Below are positions 1-12,128 of a stretch of DNA of 64,000 nucleotides, in pieces; the first letter of the stretch is position 1, and each line of letters starts with the position of its first letter. Source of the stretch: Sequoia sempervirens. Taxonomy: Eukaryota > Streptophyta > Pinopsida > Cupressales > Cupressaceae. The stretch covers positions 568,978,656-569,042,655 of the forward strand of contig VDFB02193867.1 in assembly GCA_007258455.2 (NCBI GenBank), read 5' to 3'. The notes under the pieces were generated by a model. That model ran no database searches. It saw nothing but the letters and a program-made list of their open reading frames with translations, and was not told the DNA's origin. The position numbers were made by a program, and so were the translations under genes.

Positions 1-2407
1 ATATTGCAAATGATGGGGTAATGGTCAGAGAGAGTGGTGGACCTAGACATACAATCTCAAAGGGTCTTGATTGACAGGTAAGATAGGAGATATGTAAAAT
101 TGAGATCCAACCTACTTAGTTTCCTATCACTCCCCCATATGCAATTGGACCAATTATACTAGTTGTTAGAATGACTAGAAAATTTATCATGGATAGGATC
201 GACCTCCCCAAAAGAGTTTCGACAAAACAACCAACTATCAAATTCTTCTATGCCGAGATTAAATTTTTTTGGACCAATTGCAATCATGAACATGTTCAAC
301 CATTTTAAAGCCACCCCCTACTATCCACTTAGTTGTGGGTAAGTTATTAGCCAACCAATTCCATAACTCAGTTTGTTCTTAGCACAATTGGGGGCATAAA
401 CAAAACAAAATCTAGAATGAGTTGACAATTGATAAAATTAAGGCCCAAATGCAACTATGAGATGGGTCCTCACCTTTATCAATAACATGTTTGGCAAACC
501 ATGTGATGCAAGAGCATCCAAGGTGTAGGGCAATCTTGCATCACCCAAAAATAGTTAAATTTCAATTTTATCGGTTATTAGATGTTTTTACATTTTGGAT
601 ACCCTTTTAGATCATAATGAAATTCCCAATTTATGGTTTTATTTTCTATTCCTGGTTGGAAAGATATTGCAGTTTAGTTTCCCAGATTTGTACCTAAAAA
701 TCTTCCGAGTTAGATTTGAGGCACTTAGAGTTCTTGGATCGGCCCCGAAACTTGCCAAAATTGACATAGCAAATTTTGAGCGCGTTGTTGACTTCGTGAC
801 CTTTCCAATGGTTCAAATGGTTAGCGAATCGGAGTCCCAGATCAAAAGTTATGGCCCCGAAGTTGGCACACTTTCTAGAAAATACAATTGCAAATGTTCT
901 TTTGAAATTTGAACTTCATGTTGTAAATTTTCGGCGCCAAACCGCCTAAACTCAAATTTGAATGTTGTTTTGGCTCCAAACTAATGAGGAGCTCTATTTA
1001 TGGGCGGGTTTCTAATTTTTGGGTAACTTTTTGGGGACAAGCTCGCATATTGCGAAAGGGTGATTCTATAGCTTTCTATAACTTGCATGTGTTGAAGAAC
1101 TTGGGGAGTTGAGATCCTCTACATGTAAGAAGCTCCATTTTCTGAATAGTAAAATTATTCTCTTGTTTGTGGGTTATTTTCTAAGTCTCGGGCTGCACCC
1201 TCATCAAAACTTCAATGAAGTTGACCAAAGGGTTTATAGTACTCTTCTCTTTATTTCTTATGTGATGTTTCATGAAGTGACCAAGGCTACGGACCATTTC
1301 TATTTATTGTTTAGTTTTAATCATCTTTCTTATGTTTTCTATCATAGGAACCATTTTATCAGTGATGGTCCAAAACTTACAAAGTTTTGCAATTGTGCTA
1401 ACTCTACATCCATTATTATTAAGTTCTCTTGAAGGACATTACCAACCATGGATTCAACATTAGTCACATTAGGTGTTGGTAAGGAGGTCATAGGAAAGGA
1501 AGTATCAAGGTTATGGTCCATAGTAGGTTAACAAGTGTCAACATTATGAATGAAAGAGTTAGAAAACCCAAGATCCGTGATGAATGAGGTATCGCAGGAT
1601 AACATGAGTCTTGAACTACATCTCATAATAGTATTGGAAATAGAACACCAAGTTGTCAAGCTCATACAAGTTTCACAAACCCAAGGTGCTCCCAAAATGG
1701 CTAATAGGTAAAATGCAATCAAACACCCTAGAATATAAAGTGCAATACAAGTATGTAAAAGTAATTTTCAGATTTAAAACAAGATAATTTTTTTATTATG
1801 CTATATAAAAACCTAAAAATGATGTCTTTTGAATGTAATTTTGAATTCAAACAATGCACTAAATTTAACAAATTAACCTTAATATGAACAATTTCAGATA
1901 AAAAAATTCTAGAAACTGAAACAACAAACTAAATGCAAGAATACAAAATGCAGAATGAAGGTTTTTGATGCTCAGAAATGTAGAAAAATCCCTGATCAAG
2001 GAATCATTCGCCCATGGGAAAATGGGTCTCACTTCAGGGTTTTTAAAAGTGAAATTACATATTTCTGAGTTGATTTATATGCTTTCAAGTTCTGGATTCT
2101 TGAACAAATGATTTTAATTTCAGATTTTTGGAAAATGAGGTCTAAATGCAAGTGCAAAATAATTCTAAATGACAAGAAAAAAGACCTAATTTGAAATGAA
2201 TTTTTGATTCAATTTTGTGTTTTAATTTATTTATAATGCAATGTTATATAAACACCATGCAAAATGACTGAAACTTTTAAATTTTCTAGATTTTAAAGAA
2301 TGCAAAGTAATGCAGGTAAACAACCTTAAATGAAATGCAATGCAAAAGAATGCAAATCCTAGATCTAGGGCTGAAAATGGACTCCAAAATTAGAAATTTA
2401 TGATGCT
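1..2407. other. decayed repeat DNA, no gene recognised
   Basis: I see no coding region I can support in this stretch. Short open frames (for example 595-912 and 1109-1432) have no recognisable domain and no plausible ATG context. The part around 720-1010 reads like retroelement leader or LTR sequence, with a TATA-like CTATTTATGG near 992, but no partner copy lies in the window. If the candidate minus-strand LTR to the right is real, this stretch would be the internal region of that element. Confidence 0.4.
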
Positions 2408-2427
2408 TCATGTTGGGTTCACCAAAA
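2408..2427 (-). other. candidate primer-binding site, minus strand
   Basis: On the minus strand the sequence next to the candidate LTR edge begins TTTTGGTGAACCCAACATGA. Nearly the same sequence (TTTTGGTGAACTTGACATGA) directly follows the better supported LTR of element E at 15704-15723, also on the minus strand. The shared position and spacing suggest a primer-binding site. I cannot name the tRNA. Confidence 0.35.
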
Positions 2428-3850
2428 TGAATAGAAAGAAAATAGGTTCACCAAATAAGGGGGTATGATCGACCCATATCCCTCTAATTCATTAGGAAAT
2501 GAGATCCCCACAAAGAGTCAAGTAACAACCCTTAGGTGAATCAACCCTTTGTGAGAATCTATATGTTTTCTTATGACTAAAGGATAGGGTTCAAGGTCAA
2601 ACAACACCTTTGGGAGAAAAACTAAAAATAGCAAATCAACTCCAAAATGCAATCTAACACTTGAAACAACAATATTGAACTCAATATTAGAAAAACCATA
2701 AAACTAATTGCAAATCTGAGAAGGGTAGAAATGTGTTTACTAGTCACCAAAAGTCAGTTTTCGAAGGCTGACTGGGACTCATTCACCCATGGGAAAATGG
2801 GTCTTTTGTCAGGGTTTTTCTGCAACTTTTGGGAGCCTCTAATGTTGATCTATAGCTTTAGATTTGTCCAAGTTTCATTTTTAGAAAGTTGAAAATAAAA
2901 TCTGTAGGTTAGATTATGTGATTTGACAACAACTTTGACAACTTTTCCAAATTTTCTCTTCAAAAGGTCTTCAATGCTTCTTCCACCTAAATTTGCAAAC
3001 ACAACATAAGAGGGAAAAATTGTTTATTTTGGGTGAATGGGGGTTTATATTGGTCAAACCCCATTTTGGTAATTAAACCTTGAAATGAAATGAAACATGA
3101 AGGAGGGAATGAAGAATGAAAAAAGTTATGTTACCACTCAACAAACCCTTAGATAAACCTTTGAATGTATATTTATAACTTGCATGAAATGGCTTCAATG
3201 GATGTGGATCTTGATACTTGAATATGCTTGAAATGATGCCTTGAATGCTTGACTTGATCTTGAAATCTACATCATGCAATGTTAGCTCCAAAAACATGCT
3301 AGATGAAAGAAGACATTGACATGATGAATAGATCTTGATTGTTGCAATAAATCTTTGATAAATTTTCTCTTGAATGCTCTTGATTACCAACTTTACTTTA
3401 GGAATTGAACACTTGAAAATCTAGGTGAAACTTAGTGAAATAACCTTTTATTTATAGGTATATATCCTTAATTTCCCAAAATTCAAATATTACAAGCCAA
3501 CATTGAAATATGGATTTAGGGACCTTAAAATACCACCAAAAATATATTTTAAATTTAGGTTCAAAGGCCTAGGGAGAACCCATTCTCCCATGGGTGAGTG
3601 GGTCCCAAGTCCCTATTCCCAAAACACACATTGGGTTTCCCCTTCGAAAAAAATAATTTATTAGGCTTGTAAATGAATAAAAGGGATTAAGGCATAATTA
3701 AGCTCAATTTAATTAAGAGGGCCCAAAATAGTGTGAAATTGTAAAGAGATACATTTCCTAACACTAAATTAAGTCATTATTAAGTCCAATTTAACTAGGA
3801 GGGCCCAAACAAGTGTGAAAATGTAAAGGGATACATTTTTCTACACTACA
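2428..3850 (-). repeat. candidate LTR, minus strand
   Basis: The segment lies beside the candidate primer-binding site. Read on the minus strand it starts TGTAGTGTAG and ends in TTCA, giving TG...CA ends. A minus-strand TATA box (CCTATAAATAAAAGG) lies near 3449-3463. No second copy is in the window, so the boundaries are inferred. It contains two copies of a CCCATGGG-centred motif near 2003 (just outside) and 2783, with an inverted copy near 3590, and an 82-bp tandem duplication at 3697-3848. Confidence 0.35.
3697..3848. repeat. 82-bp tandem duplication
   Basis: Two diverged copies start near 3697 and 3779. Both contain GAGGGCCCAAA, then a GTGTGAAA block, then a GATACATTT block ending in ACACTA. 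Confidence 0.7.
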
Positions 3851-3873
3851 CATGGTAAGAATCAGAGCAAAAT

Positions 3874-3990
3874 GAATATCCATTTCAAACAGGTATCCGT
3901 TTAAAATGGATATCTGTTTGAAACAGATATCCATTTGAAACAGATATCCATTTGAAACGGATATTTGTTACAAACAGATATTTGTTTCCA
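3874..3990. repeat. 17-bp tandem array
   Basis: Six to seven copies of a 17-bp unit, best form CAGATATCCATTTGAAA, lie head to tail. GATATC gives each unit an internal palindrome. The array abuts the AT-only tract and lies about 650 bp upstream of the gene-like pseudogene at 4636. Confidence 0.8.
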
Positions 3991-4002
3991 ATGAAATCAT
4001 AT

Positions 4003-4235
4003 TAAAAAAAATATTATTATAATATATTATAATAATATATAGTATATATTATAATATTAATATAATATAATATATAATATATAAATAAATTATATTATAT
4101 CATTATATTATATAATTATTTTTAATATATAAATATATATGTTGTAATATATATTATATACGTATTATATATTATATATAATATATAATTATAATATAAT
4201 ATTATAATATATATTAGTTTATATATTATATGTTA
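4003..4235. repeat. AT-only low-complexity tract
   Basis: About 230 bp consist almost only of A and T, with many overlapping TATA and ATATAT runs. It could form cruciforms. No gene is seen. At 4259-4282 there is an 8-bp stem, GTCCCTTA and TAAGGGAC, around TTTATAT. Confidence 0.75.
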
Positions 4236-4635
4236 TAGAACTTAAACTATAGCATGTGGTGTCCCTTAGTTTATATAAGGGACAAACCCAACATTGTTAA
4301 AAAATAACCTATGAAAAGAAACGGATACTCATTTCATGTATCATAAAAAAAATAGAAGAAAGGGTCGAAAGTTATTTTCACAGTTTGTTGGTTGAGCTAC
4401 ACGATAGAGCAAGCAAGAGGTAACAGATATCTGTTCACTCTGATATTTGAGTTTAAATTTCACCCTCCAAACCTTTTTCAATCATAGGTATTTTATTTTT
4501 AATGATTGTTCTTCATTTTTTTAATTTTGCATTATTTTATAAGAATGTTAGTTTAAAATAGGTTTTTCAATATGCATTTTAGTTTGTATTCAAAAAATTA
4601 ATTTTAAAAAAATTTAACATCAAACAAGTTATCCA

Positions 4636-6494
4636 ATGGCTGAGAATCCCAATCCTATTCTAGATGAAAACCCTACCTAGCCAAATCCTCCTCCACCACC
4701 AAATCCTCCCTTCTAAAACCTTCCTTGTATCCATGACTTAATCCACGCTAATTTAGCTAAATTAAGAAACATTTGTCAGTTATATGATAGGCACCCTCAC
4801 TTGTCTGCAAGGAAAACCACTTGAGAATCGATAATTTCCAATATTGAAACTCTTACTAACCAACATATTATCTTTTTAGAGTGGCAAGAGGCCATGAGGC
4901 AACAATATGACAATGGCTTATCATAGGATCAAGTGAGGGAACTTGACATTACCAAATCCCAATTAGCACAACTATTTATCAATTCTAAAACTAGACAACT
5001 CGTTGATGTGCCCAGGCCTAAATATTCAATTAAATGGTGCACACATCGAGGTATCCTAGATATTTTTTGAGATCATTGGTGGATGGTTTTTGATAGACCA
5101 CCCAGAAACAATCTTGATGTACCATAATATTTTCTTTGAAAACTATATGTTGAATTTTTCATGGGTAATCATGTCAACTACTTTGATATACGATATTTCC
5201 AAGGTATGGGTAGAGGAATGTCTCAATATAGACTTGGGACACATTGAGTAACCCCATTTATTCCCCCTCTACCTATTGCACCCCCACCTCCAATACCTTA
5301 TCCAGAGATTGTTGCAGATGCAACGCATAAGATTATCTAGGCCATACATGCTTTGACTAGCCATTTTATCATACAGAGCTCATAGTTCATGCTGCCACAT
5401 GATAGTGAAACATCTATTGCATCAGCTACTATTGGTATACCCTCCTCTTCTCCACATATTTGTGTGCACCATCACTACATTATGTGCAACTAGGCATATT
5501 TAGGTCCTCTTAGATAGCCTACTAAGGCTCTAATGGACACATCCAACTATGAGATCCATCATATGTCAGATGTAGGAGATGAGAGAGAACGGGTTGAAGC
5601 ATATCTAGGAGAGTCATCGTGTGCAAGAGATGACATGGATGAAATAGTAAGACTTAAAGTAATTTCATAGTGCATTTTATCTTAAATTAATATTTTATAA
5701 GAGATATTAGTACTAGTGTATATTTATGTGTTGAATTTAAAAGTTGTTGACAGAGGATCAAATTTTGCAGGTCCAAGAGGGTACAATTTCAGCCATTTCA
5801 TTTGGCCTAGAGAGTAACTATATGGTATATTTTTTTGCACATACATGTTTACAATTTTTTTTATTGTATATGCATATCATTTAAATTGTGATTTAGATGT
5901 TAATTTTTCAAATATATTATGATTAAAAACATGTACATAGATTGATAGTCTTGTGTATTCTTATATTTTTATGCAACAACCTAGTACTTTTACATCTATG
6001 ATGATTGCTTCTAACACATTGGAATAAGCATCACAACAGGTATATATTTTTTTAATATTCTCAACATTATGATTATTTTATATTGTAGATATATACATTT
6101 AGATAAGAGTAGATATATGTTTAGTTTATGATTATTTATCAACAATTATATATTAATTTGTATCAACAATGTAACCAATCTAGGACCATTTTGATATGTT
6201 AGGACTCCTAATCGTCCTAAGAGACAATCATATGTAGAATGTCTTACAAAAAAAAGAGCAAGACTTGAGGTAATCAAGAATTCCATTTTAGATATATTAT
6301 AGTTCAATATAGTGATTTGATGTTAATTTGACAATTCTAAATTATAGTTAGCTAAGTTTCTATTTAGTAGTCTAACTTGTCAACCATTAACATAATTAAT
6401 CTAATTTGTGGTTTGAATTGTTATTGTGCAAGAAAATTTAGAGCCACCAAATACTTCAAGGAGGCTTGATTTTGATGATCTAGCACAAGATTAG
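4636..6494 (+). pseudogene. multi-exon gene-like pseudogene, unrecognised
   Basis: Exon 1 (4636-5658) is one continuous frame of about 340 codons from an ATG. It has roughly a dozen in-frame stops (TAG, TAA, TGA) and no frameshift; every stop can derive from CAG, CAA or CGA by C-to-T change. It is Pro-rich at the start (PPPPP), Gln-rich in the middle and Pro-rich again near residue 210. It runs into a GT donor at 5659. Exon 2 (5771-5824) is 18 codons in phase with no stop, bounded by AG and GT. Exon-like blocks follow at 5985-6039, 6184-6269 (basic, RPKRQSYVECLTKKRARLE) and 6433-6494, ending in TAG; phases after exon 2 are less certain. I do not recognise the family. It may be a captured host gene or an accessory gene of a transposon. 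Confidence 0.5.
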
Positions 6495-7029
6495 TATTTG
6501 CTAGAGATTGATACATAGCTATTTGGCATGCATATTGTATATAGATCTTGAGATGGCATATGCCACATTTTGTAAAACTTATTTTGAGTTGGCATGTATG
6601 CCAAATTTGTATATGCAAATACAAAATTATTCAACAAATTCATATATAAAAAAATGATATTCAATATAATTTGTTCCTTGTGTGCATGTCTTTCTAATTT
6701 GAAACTTAAAATTGGAATGTATAATCAGTTTAGAATGGTTTTAAGTTATGATCAATAACATTTTATAGATTAATGAAATTGCACTTTAATAGAACTTATG
6801 AATTACAATTGGTAATATATCTATGTTAGTGTTAAATTTGGTTGCCTTGAGCAACTTCACCAAAATTTATGACCATTTTTCTAATGTTATCAATCATAAC
6901 ATAGATGCTTATGTTCTTAGGTGTAGATGTGAAAGGATAAATTACAAGAATTTTCAATGTTGTACCATTATAAAAATGACTACAAATATATCCTTTTATA
7001 AAAAATGTAACAATAAATTGTGAACATTT
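6495..7029. other. intergenic AT-rich DNA
   Basis: No recognisable gene. Short opposed open frames at 6823-7035 have no supported domain. Confidence 0.4.
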
Positions 7030-7155
7030 ATGCAAGATTGGCTTGGTAGAAAAGTGTGAGATGGGCTAGTTAGCTAAATATTCTTAGTTTTGTATGTTGA
7101 TGACTTATTGATCACAATAAGTTATTCATCCTCAATTGTGATAGTGAAATTTTTT

Positions 7156-7653
7156 ATTCATTATCATGAGAGACAGGTTCTTGTGAACCACTTCTCATGA
7201 AACATGGATCAATGAGTTTGACTTGAATCCTGATAGCAATATCATAATTTGACATGTTGTGGAAAATACCTCCTACTTATCAATTGATGAGCTAAAGTGG
7301 ATCTATAATGAATGGTTCATAAGGCACAACACTTGCTGAAGGTTTTCAAAATGGGGTTGCAAGCTAAGTGGGCTTAACCTTTGGGGAAACTTCATGGTTA
7401 AGCGTGCTTGAGTTGGAGTAGTCCTGGGATGGGTGACCTCCCAGGAAGGCCTAGTGCTTAACCTTTATGATCATCACCTAGATGAAATGAGTGTTGAGTG
7501 GACCATTCATTATCATGAGAGATGGGTTCTTGTGAACCACTACTCATGAAACATGGGTCAATGAGTTTGACTCATAAAACTACACAATTGAATCCTGATA
7601 GCAATATCACAATTTGACACACTATGGAAAATACCTTCTACTTATTACTTGAT
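7156..7653 (+). mobile_element. insertion with 5S-rRNA-like core between direct repeats
   Basis: Two direct repeats of about 130-150 bp (from 7156 and from 7505, both starting ATTCATTATCATGAGAGA) enclose a segment with 5S rRNA similarity. The unit interrupts a Copia pol fragment. Plants have the TRIM retrotransposon Cassandra, whose LTRs carry 5S sequence, so a Cassandra relative is one candidate; a 5S-derived SINE is another. Only one 5S copy is present and the repeat ends do not show clear TG/CA, so the class stays open. Confidence 0.55.
7396..7462 (+). ncRNA. 5S rRNA-like segment (3' part, pseudogene)
   Basis: From GGTTAAGCGTGCTTG through GGGATGGGTGACCTCC to AGTGCTT the sequence follows the 3' half of plant 5S rRNA with scattered substitutions. 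It covers the internal pol III promoter region (A box and C box). The 5' half (7365-7395) is only weakly similar. It lacks the full 120-nt gene and sits inside a mobile element, so it is not a functional rRNA gene. Confidence 0.75.
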
Positions 7654-8116
7654 TTTTTTGAGCTTTTTTTTGTGGGATTAACCTCTATCACTTTACATCC
7701 AAGATCTACCTTGTATAGTCCAAAAATACACTTGCTTTTCTCTCACAATTGCATATGGAAAATTGCAAACCTACTTTAACTCCCTTTCTATCCAAAGTCA
7801 AAATTTAGATGAGATGTTAGATTCACCATTAGTTGATGCTACTATATATTCATATATTATTGGCAGCCTCAATTATTTGATTCGCTCTAGGAATGGAATT
7901 TCATATGTCATAGGCATGATCTCTAGTTATGTAGGAACCTCATGAACTAAAATATAAGGAAAATTACTAGTACCTCCACTATACTCAAGGAACTCATATC
8001 TTTTGGATTCTCTATGAAACATGGTTTGATATTGATTTGATTGGGTACACTAAGTTTTATGGGCCAATTGATTTACTTGATTATAAGTCTACTTCTAATT
8101 ATAGTTGTTGCAAGTA

Positions 8117-9708
8117 TGTGAAAATTGGTGTTTTCATTGATGTCAACAAGCTTGTGTTGTTATTGATGTCAGCTATATGTGTTGAGGAAGATTAATGTTG
8201 AAGATGAGCAGTTGGTGTTTCTATGCTTTGATTTGTTGCATTATGTTGTCATTAGTTAAGTTATTGGTGTTAACCTATGGTGTTGCTTTTATAAGCTTCT
8301 ATATATGGATGTAATGGTGTTGAAGATGATGTGGATGTGTCTCTCGTGGTTTTTTTCCAAGTACTTTTGAGAAAATTTGATAAAAAGAGGAAACAGTGTG
8401 TTGCAGTGTTGTTGTGGGTGATAGAGAGATGCTCTACTTTTGCTCCAAATTTCCTCTAGGTTGAAGATCTGCCTATATGATTTGGATATGTTAGTGAGAG
8501 GTGTTTAGAGGTGCTTTATTCAAGAAATGGTATGTTGTTTCAACATACAATAGAATTTGTGTTCACCATTGTGTGGCTTTGCATTGCACAAGTATCTATG
8601 AGAAATATTTTTGCTCCACATTTCTCTACAATTATGCTTCAGGTCTTGTGATTCTAAAGGTGTGTTGAAGGTATTTGTATTTTACCTCATTCAAGAGGAT
8701 TTGATGTTTGGTGCTTCAAAATATATTTTTTTAGGTAACAGTGTATGGCAGAACTATTTGAATGTACTAAGTTTGTACATTCTTCAGGTGGAAGTTGTTG
8801 CAAAGGAGTTTGTTGGATTTCAGGATGTTTGAGGAATATTCAAGATCATGTTCAAGCATGGTGTGTGGTTCACAAGTCATTTATGGATTTGAGGAGGTTT
8901 GTACTTAAAATTTTAATGGTGTTTGCACAAGTAATGACCGACCTGGTGTTTACACTACATGCAAAGGATAAATAGTGTTTAAGGAAGTGTGTGTTTAAGT
9001 AGTGTTTGTTGATTTGGGTCCCAATTAATTTTTGATGTGGTATGTATTCACTTCTACCCACCATGATTCTTTTGGTGCCGACCTAATTTGAATTTGCATG
9101 TTTGAGGTGCATATCCAACCTTGGAAAGGGTTTCAAGGTTGTGGACGACATAAGTATGAGATGAATTTTTGGAGGATAAGATAGATGAAAGTGTGAAGTG
9201 TGTGACATGAAATTAATCAGAGCAGTGCAAGTTTCAAATTGTTGAACTATTGGATGTAGTGAGAAAAAGGTGTCTGCAATCATTCAAACACTACTACGAA
9301 GGTTTTGGAGCTATTGTGGTGGAATACTTATTGAATTTGGATAATTTTATTTGTGTAACACTTCTTTTCTATCTTCTTTCTAGGTTATGATAGTGAGATT
9401 TGGATGTGAGCCTTTCTAGATAGTGTGTCCTATTCTATAAATGAGCCCTTGTAACTAGTTTTATAATTAATTATATTGTGATCTAATCCTCACTGTGGTT
9501 TTTCCTTGGGTTTTCCACGTAAATCTATTGTGCTCTTATGCATGGTATTTTTATGTTTTGGTTTATGTTATCTGCATTTCATATTTAACGATCATAATAG
9601 TTAAAGGGTTTAATGAATGCATGTGGATTTGATTGTTGTTGAGGTTTTTTATGTTTTGATAAGATACAACTTATTCACCCCCCTCTCAGTTGTATTATTC
9701 ATTCAACA
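8117..9708 (+). repeat. Copia LTR (copia 2)
   Basis: The segment starts TGTGAAAATTGG and ends ATTCAACA, directly before a primer-binding site and a Copia gag gene. A TATA box (TATAAAT) lies at 9436-9442, leaving about 265 bp of R-U5. The left edge is less certain than the right. It is abutted on its left by the pol fragment of copia 1, giving an unusual pol-LTR-gag order. No second copy lies in the window. Confidence 0.6.
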
Positions 9709-9710
9709 AT

Positions 9711-9722
9711 TGGTATTAGATC
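9711..9722 (+). other. primer-binding site, initiator tRNA-Met type
   Basis: TGGTATTAGATC lies 2 bp after the LTR end. It matches the common plant primer-binding site TGGTATCAGAGC at all but two positions. Confidence 0.7.
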
Positions 9723-9766
9723 AAGATTGCTTGGAGAAAATATTAATTGCTTAAGGTAGATCAAGG

Positions 9767-10681
9767 ATGGAGAACAAGAAGGAGATACCTATGTTTGATG
9801 GCACAAACTATGCATTTTGGAAGACAAAGATGGAAGGGTATCTTGTTTACCTTGGATATGATGTCTAGAAGTCAGTAAAGAATCACTATTCCATACCTAC
9901 AAATGGACTGAGCACAAGTGATGAGATCAAGGCCTATGAAATAAATGGTAATGCAAGGTCTTTTCTCTTGAGTAGTCTTACAAATTTTAAGTTACTGAAA
10001 GTTATGGATTTGAAAACTGTTAAAGAAATTTGGGATATGTTGGAAAGTATTTATGAAGGAGATGATATGGTCAAACAAGCTAAGATGCAAAGCTTCAAAA
10101 CCATATTTGAGAACTTAAGGATGTCTAAAGATGAAAAAATTACAAACTATATGTAGAGGGTAGATGAAGTGGTGAGCTCCATCAGAGGTCTTGGAGGTAA
10201 GGTCAAAGAACCTAAAGTGGTAAAGAAAATTCTTAGAACCCTTAGTAAAGCTTATAGTTATAAAGTTGTTGCTATTGAGGAGTCTCAAAATCTAGATTAG
10301 TATTCTAGAGATCAATTGTATGGCTCTTTAATTGCATTTTAGATGAGAGAGTTTGGTACTAACAATAGTGAAAATTTTGAGACTACTTTTAAGGCTGGGA
10401 AATCAAAGAAGAGTGAAGATTCAAATCAAGAAGATATTGATGATGTGGAAGCTAACTTCCTGAGAAGGATAAAAAGAGGTAATGGTAAGTATAAAGGAAA
10501 ATTACCTTTCAAATGTTTCAATTATGGAAAAATAGGTCACTATGCTTCAAGATGTCCAAACAGGATTGTGAATGAAAAGAACCATAAGAATAAGGAAAAA
10601 AAAGGTAAGATGATCAAAGAAATCTATTATGTTAGAGAAGATGCAAGTATTTTTTATCATAAATCTAATTATGGAGTGTAA
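9767..10681 (+). pseudogene. gag: Ty1/Copia gag (truncated)
   Basis: The ATG at 9767 opens a single unbroken frame to about 10681. It has a Copia-type capsid start (FDGTNYAFWKTKMEGYL), a central alpha-helical capsid region and a zinc knuckle CFNYGKIGHYASRC near 10520-10561, in which the second Cys of CX2CX4HX4C is Tyr. All four internal stops are TAG. There is no frameshift. The coding sequence is cut where the LTR of element E begins at 10677, and no integrase or reverse transcriptase of this copy follows in the window. Confidence 0.8.
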
Positions 10682-11247
10682 GAGAGGGGGACTGACCATG
10701 CCAAGGCCCCAGGTCATGGAAAGCCAAGAGCATAAGGTTGTCTTAACTTACCTTACACTAAAGGGATATTTCAAATGAGGGATGAGAATGATGACGACTA
10801 TAAGGCCCTGCAACCACTCTTCAAACCTGAAATCTAAACTGGGGCTAAGCGATCTGGTTTTCAATTTCAAAAATGTACCATAGGTAGTTCTCTGCCTAAG
10901 GATGGAAGCACGATTCTAGGACAACAGCATGGTGTGCTAGCCTCTCCTAGGTGCATTGGCATTCGTAGGACCAAAGGACCAAAAACATAGTATAAATCGC
11001 TAGAAAATAAGCTGACAACCTAGCTAGTCACTTCTAAAGAAAAAAAATAGAACTATGAAGTAGAAAAGATACAAATGGATATGATAAAGTAAATATATGA
11101 TGGCTAAGGTGACAAAGATAATCTCACAAAGATTCTCATTCACCAACTAGCTTCAAATGCATGTCCACCTACACACAAGAAAGAGGGAAAATTGTTGGGG
11201 GCTATATAGGGGTCTACCTCAATCAGACCCCCATTTTGGTGTTTCCA
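10677..11247 (-). repeat. 3' LTR of element E
   Basis: On the minus strand it runs TGGAAACACC to CTCTTACA, so it has TG...CA ends. It matches 15724-16293 along its whole length without large gaps. Orientation follows from the minus-strand coding sequence inside the element. Confidence 0.75.
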
Positions 11248-12128
11248 CCTCCATGAACAACCAAGATAGAAATGATAGAGAAATGTATGATAAAGAAGTT
11301 AAGAAATAAAGTACACGAATAACACTACAAAACAGTATACAGCTACTCAACCAAATCGTAGAGGAGAGGAGTGAAAATGTTACCACCTCCACCAAGAGCA
11401 CATTAGCCAATGATGGAGAAAGAGAGCTTGAACAATCACCATAGCCTCAACTGTGATGAAGGGAGGTGTTTCAAAACCTCAAGTCCCTACTGCAATGGCT
11501 TGTTCCACACTTGCTTTACGGAGTTGATGGAGTGTTTTTGTTGATGCTACGAAGTGCCAAAGTGTTGCTTAGAGTGAAGAATGAAAAGAGAATTAAGTTG
11601 AAGTGCTTGAGAATGCAAAGAGATTGTGTAGAAGATGAAATGAATGAAGGAAGAGTGTTTTTGAAGGTAGGATGAGAGAAATTTCCAGTTTCGAGGTTGG
11701 TTGGTCAAAGAGGGACATTACAAACTAACCCTAATGGGAAGTGTTACACCTCTACTAGCTTCAGGTGTAGGAATCCATCAGGGACATAAGCATGCCACAC
11801 GAGTGTCCTCAAAAAATATTCTTCTATAGACACAAAAGATGAATTCCAAGTGGAATGAAGGCAACTTGTTGATGTGGAACTTTTCCTTCGAATTTGGTTT
11901 TTTAAGGTGAGGAAGTGTAAAAGGGGAATTTGCGTAAGGGGTTAGTGAGCACGAATACTGATGAATGTTTTGGTAAAGTATATCAGAAAGGTAGTAGGGT
12001 TAGAAATGTATACCTAAACCATCGAGGAGGTAGACAAAAATTTGGCGAGCTCAATAACGTAGGTAAGCAAAGGACTTCATAGCCCCACAAAACTATGAAG
12101 TTGTAGATTGAAAGCATCTTATAGGCAT
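11248..12128. other. element E internal non-coding region
   Basis: No recognisable coding sequence. Short frames at 11219-11410 and 11466-11675 are not supported. Confidence 0.4.

Larger units (their letters stand above)
7030..8116 (+). mobile_element. Ty1/Copia pol fragment (copia 1), interrupted
   Basis: A reverse-transcriptase core with LVLYVDDLLI lies at about 7085-7120. After an insertion (about 7145-7655), Copia RNase H sequence resumes at 7763-8110: SPLVDATIYSYIIGSLNYL, then SYVIGMISSYV, then a decayed stretch matching the usual LIGYTDSDWAGS and KSTSGY blocks. Stops and frameshifts are present. It ends abruptly near 8116 where an LTR begins, so the C-terminus of RNase H is missing. 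Assignment to Copia rests on the motif order; it is clearly inactive. Confidence 0.75.

Noticed and set aside
595..912. 105-codon open frame
   Set aside because: It starts at TTG, has no domain, and the region reads as decayed LTR or leader DNA.
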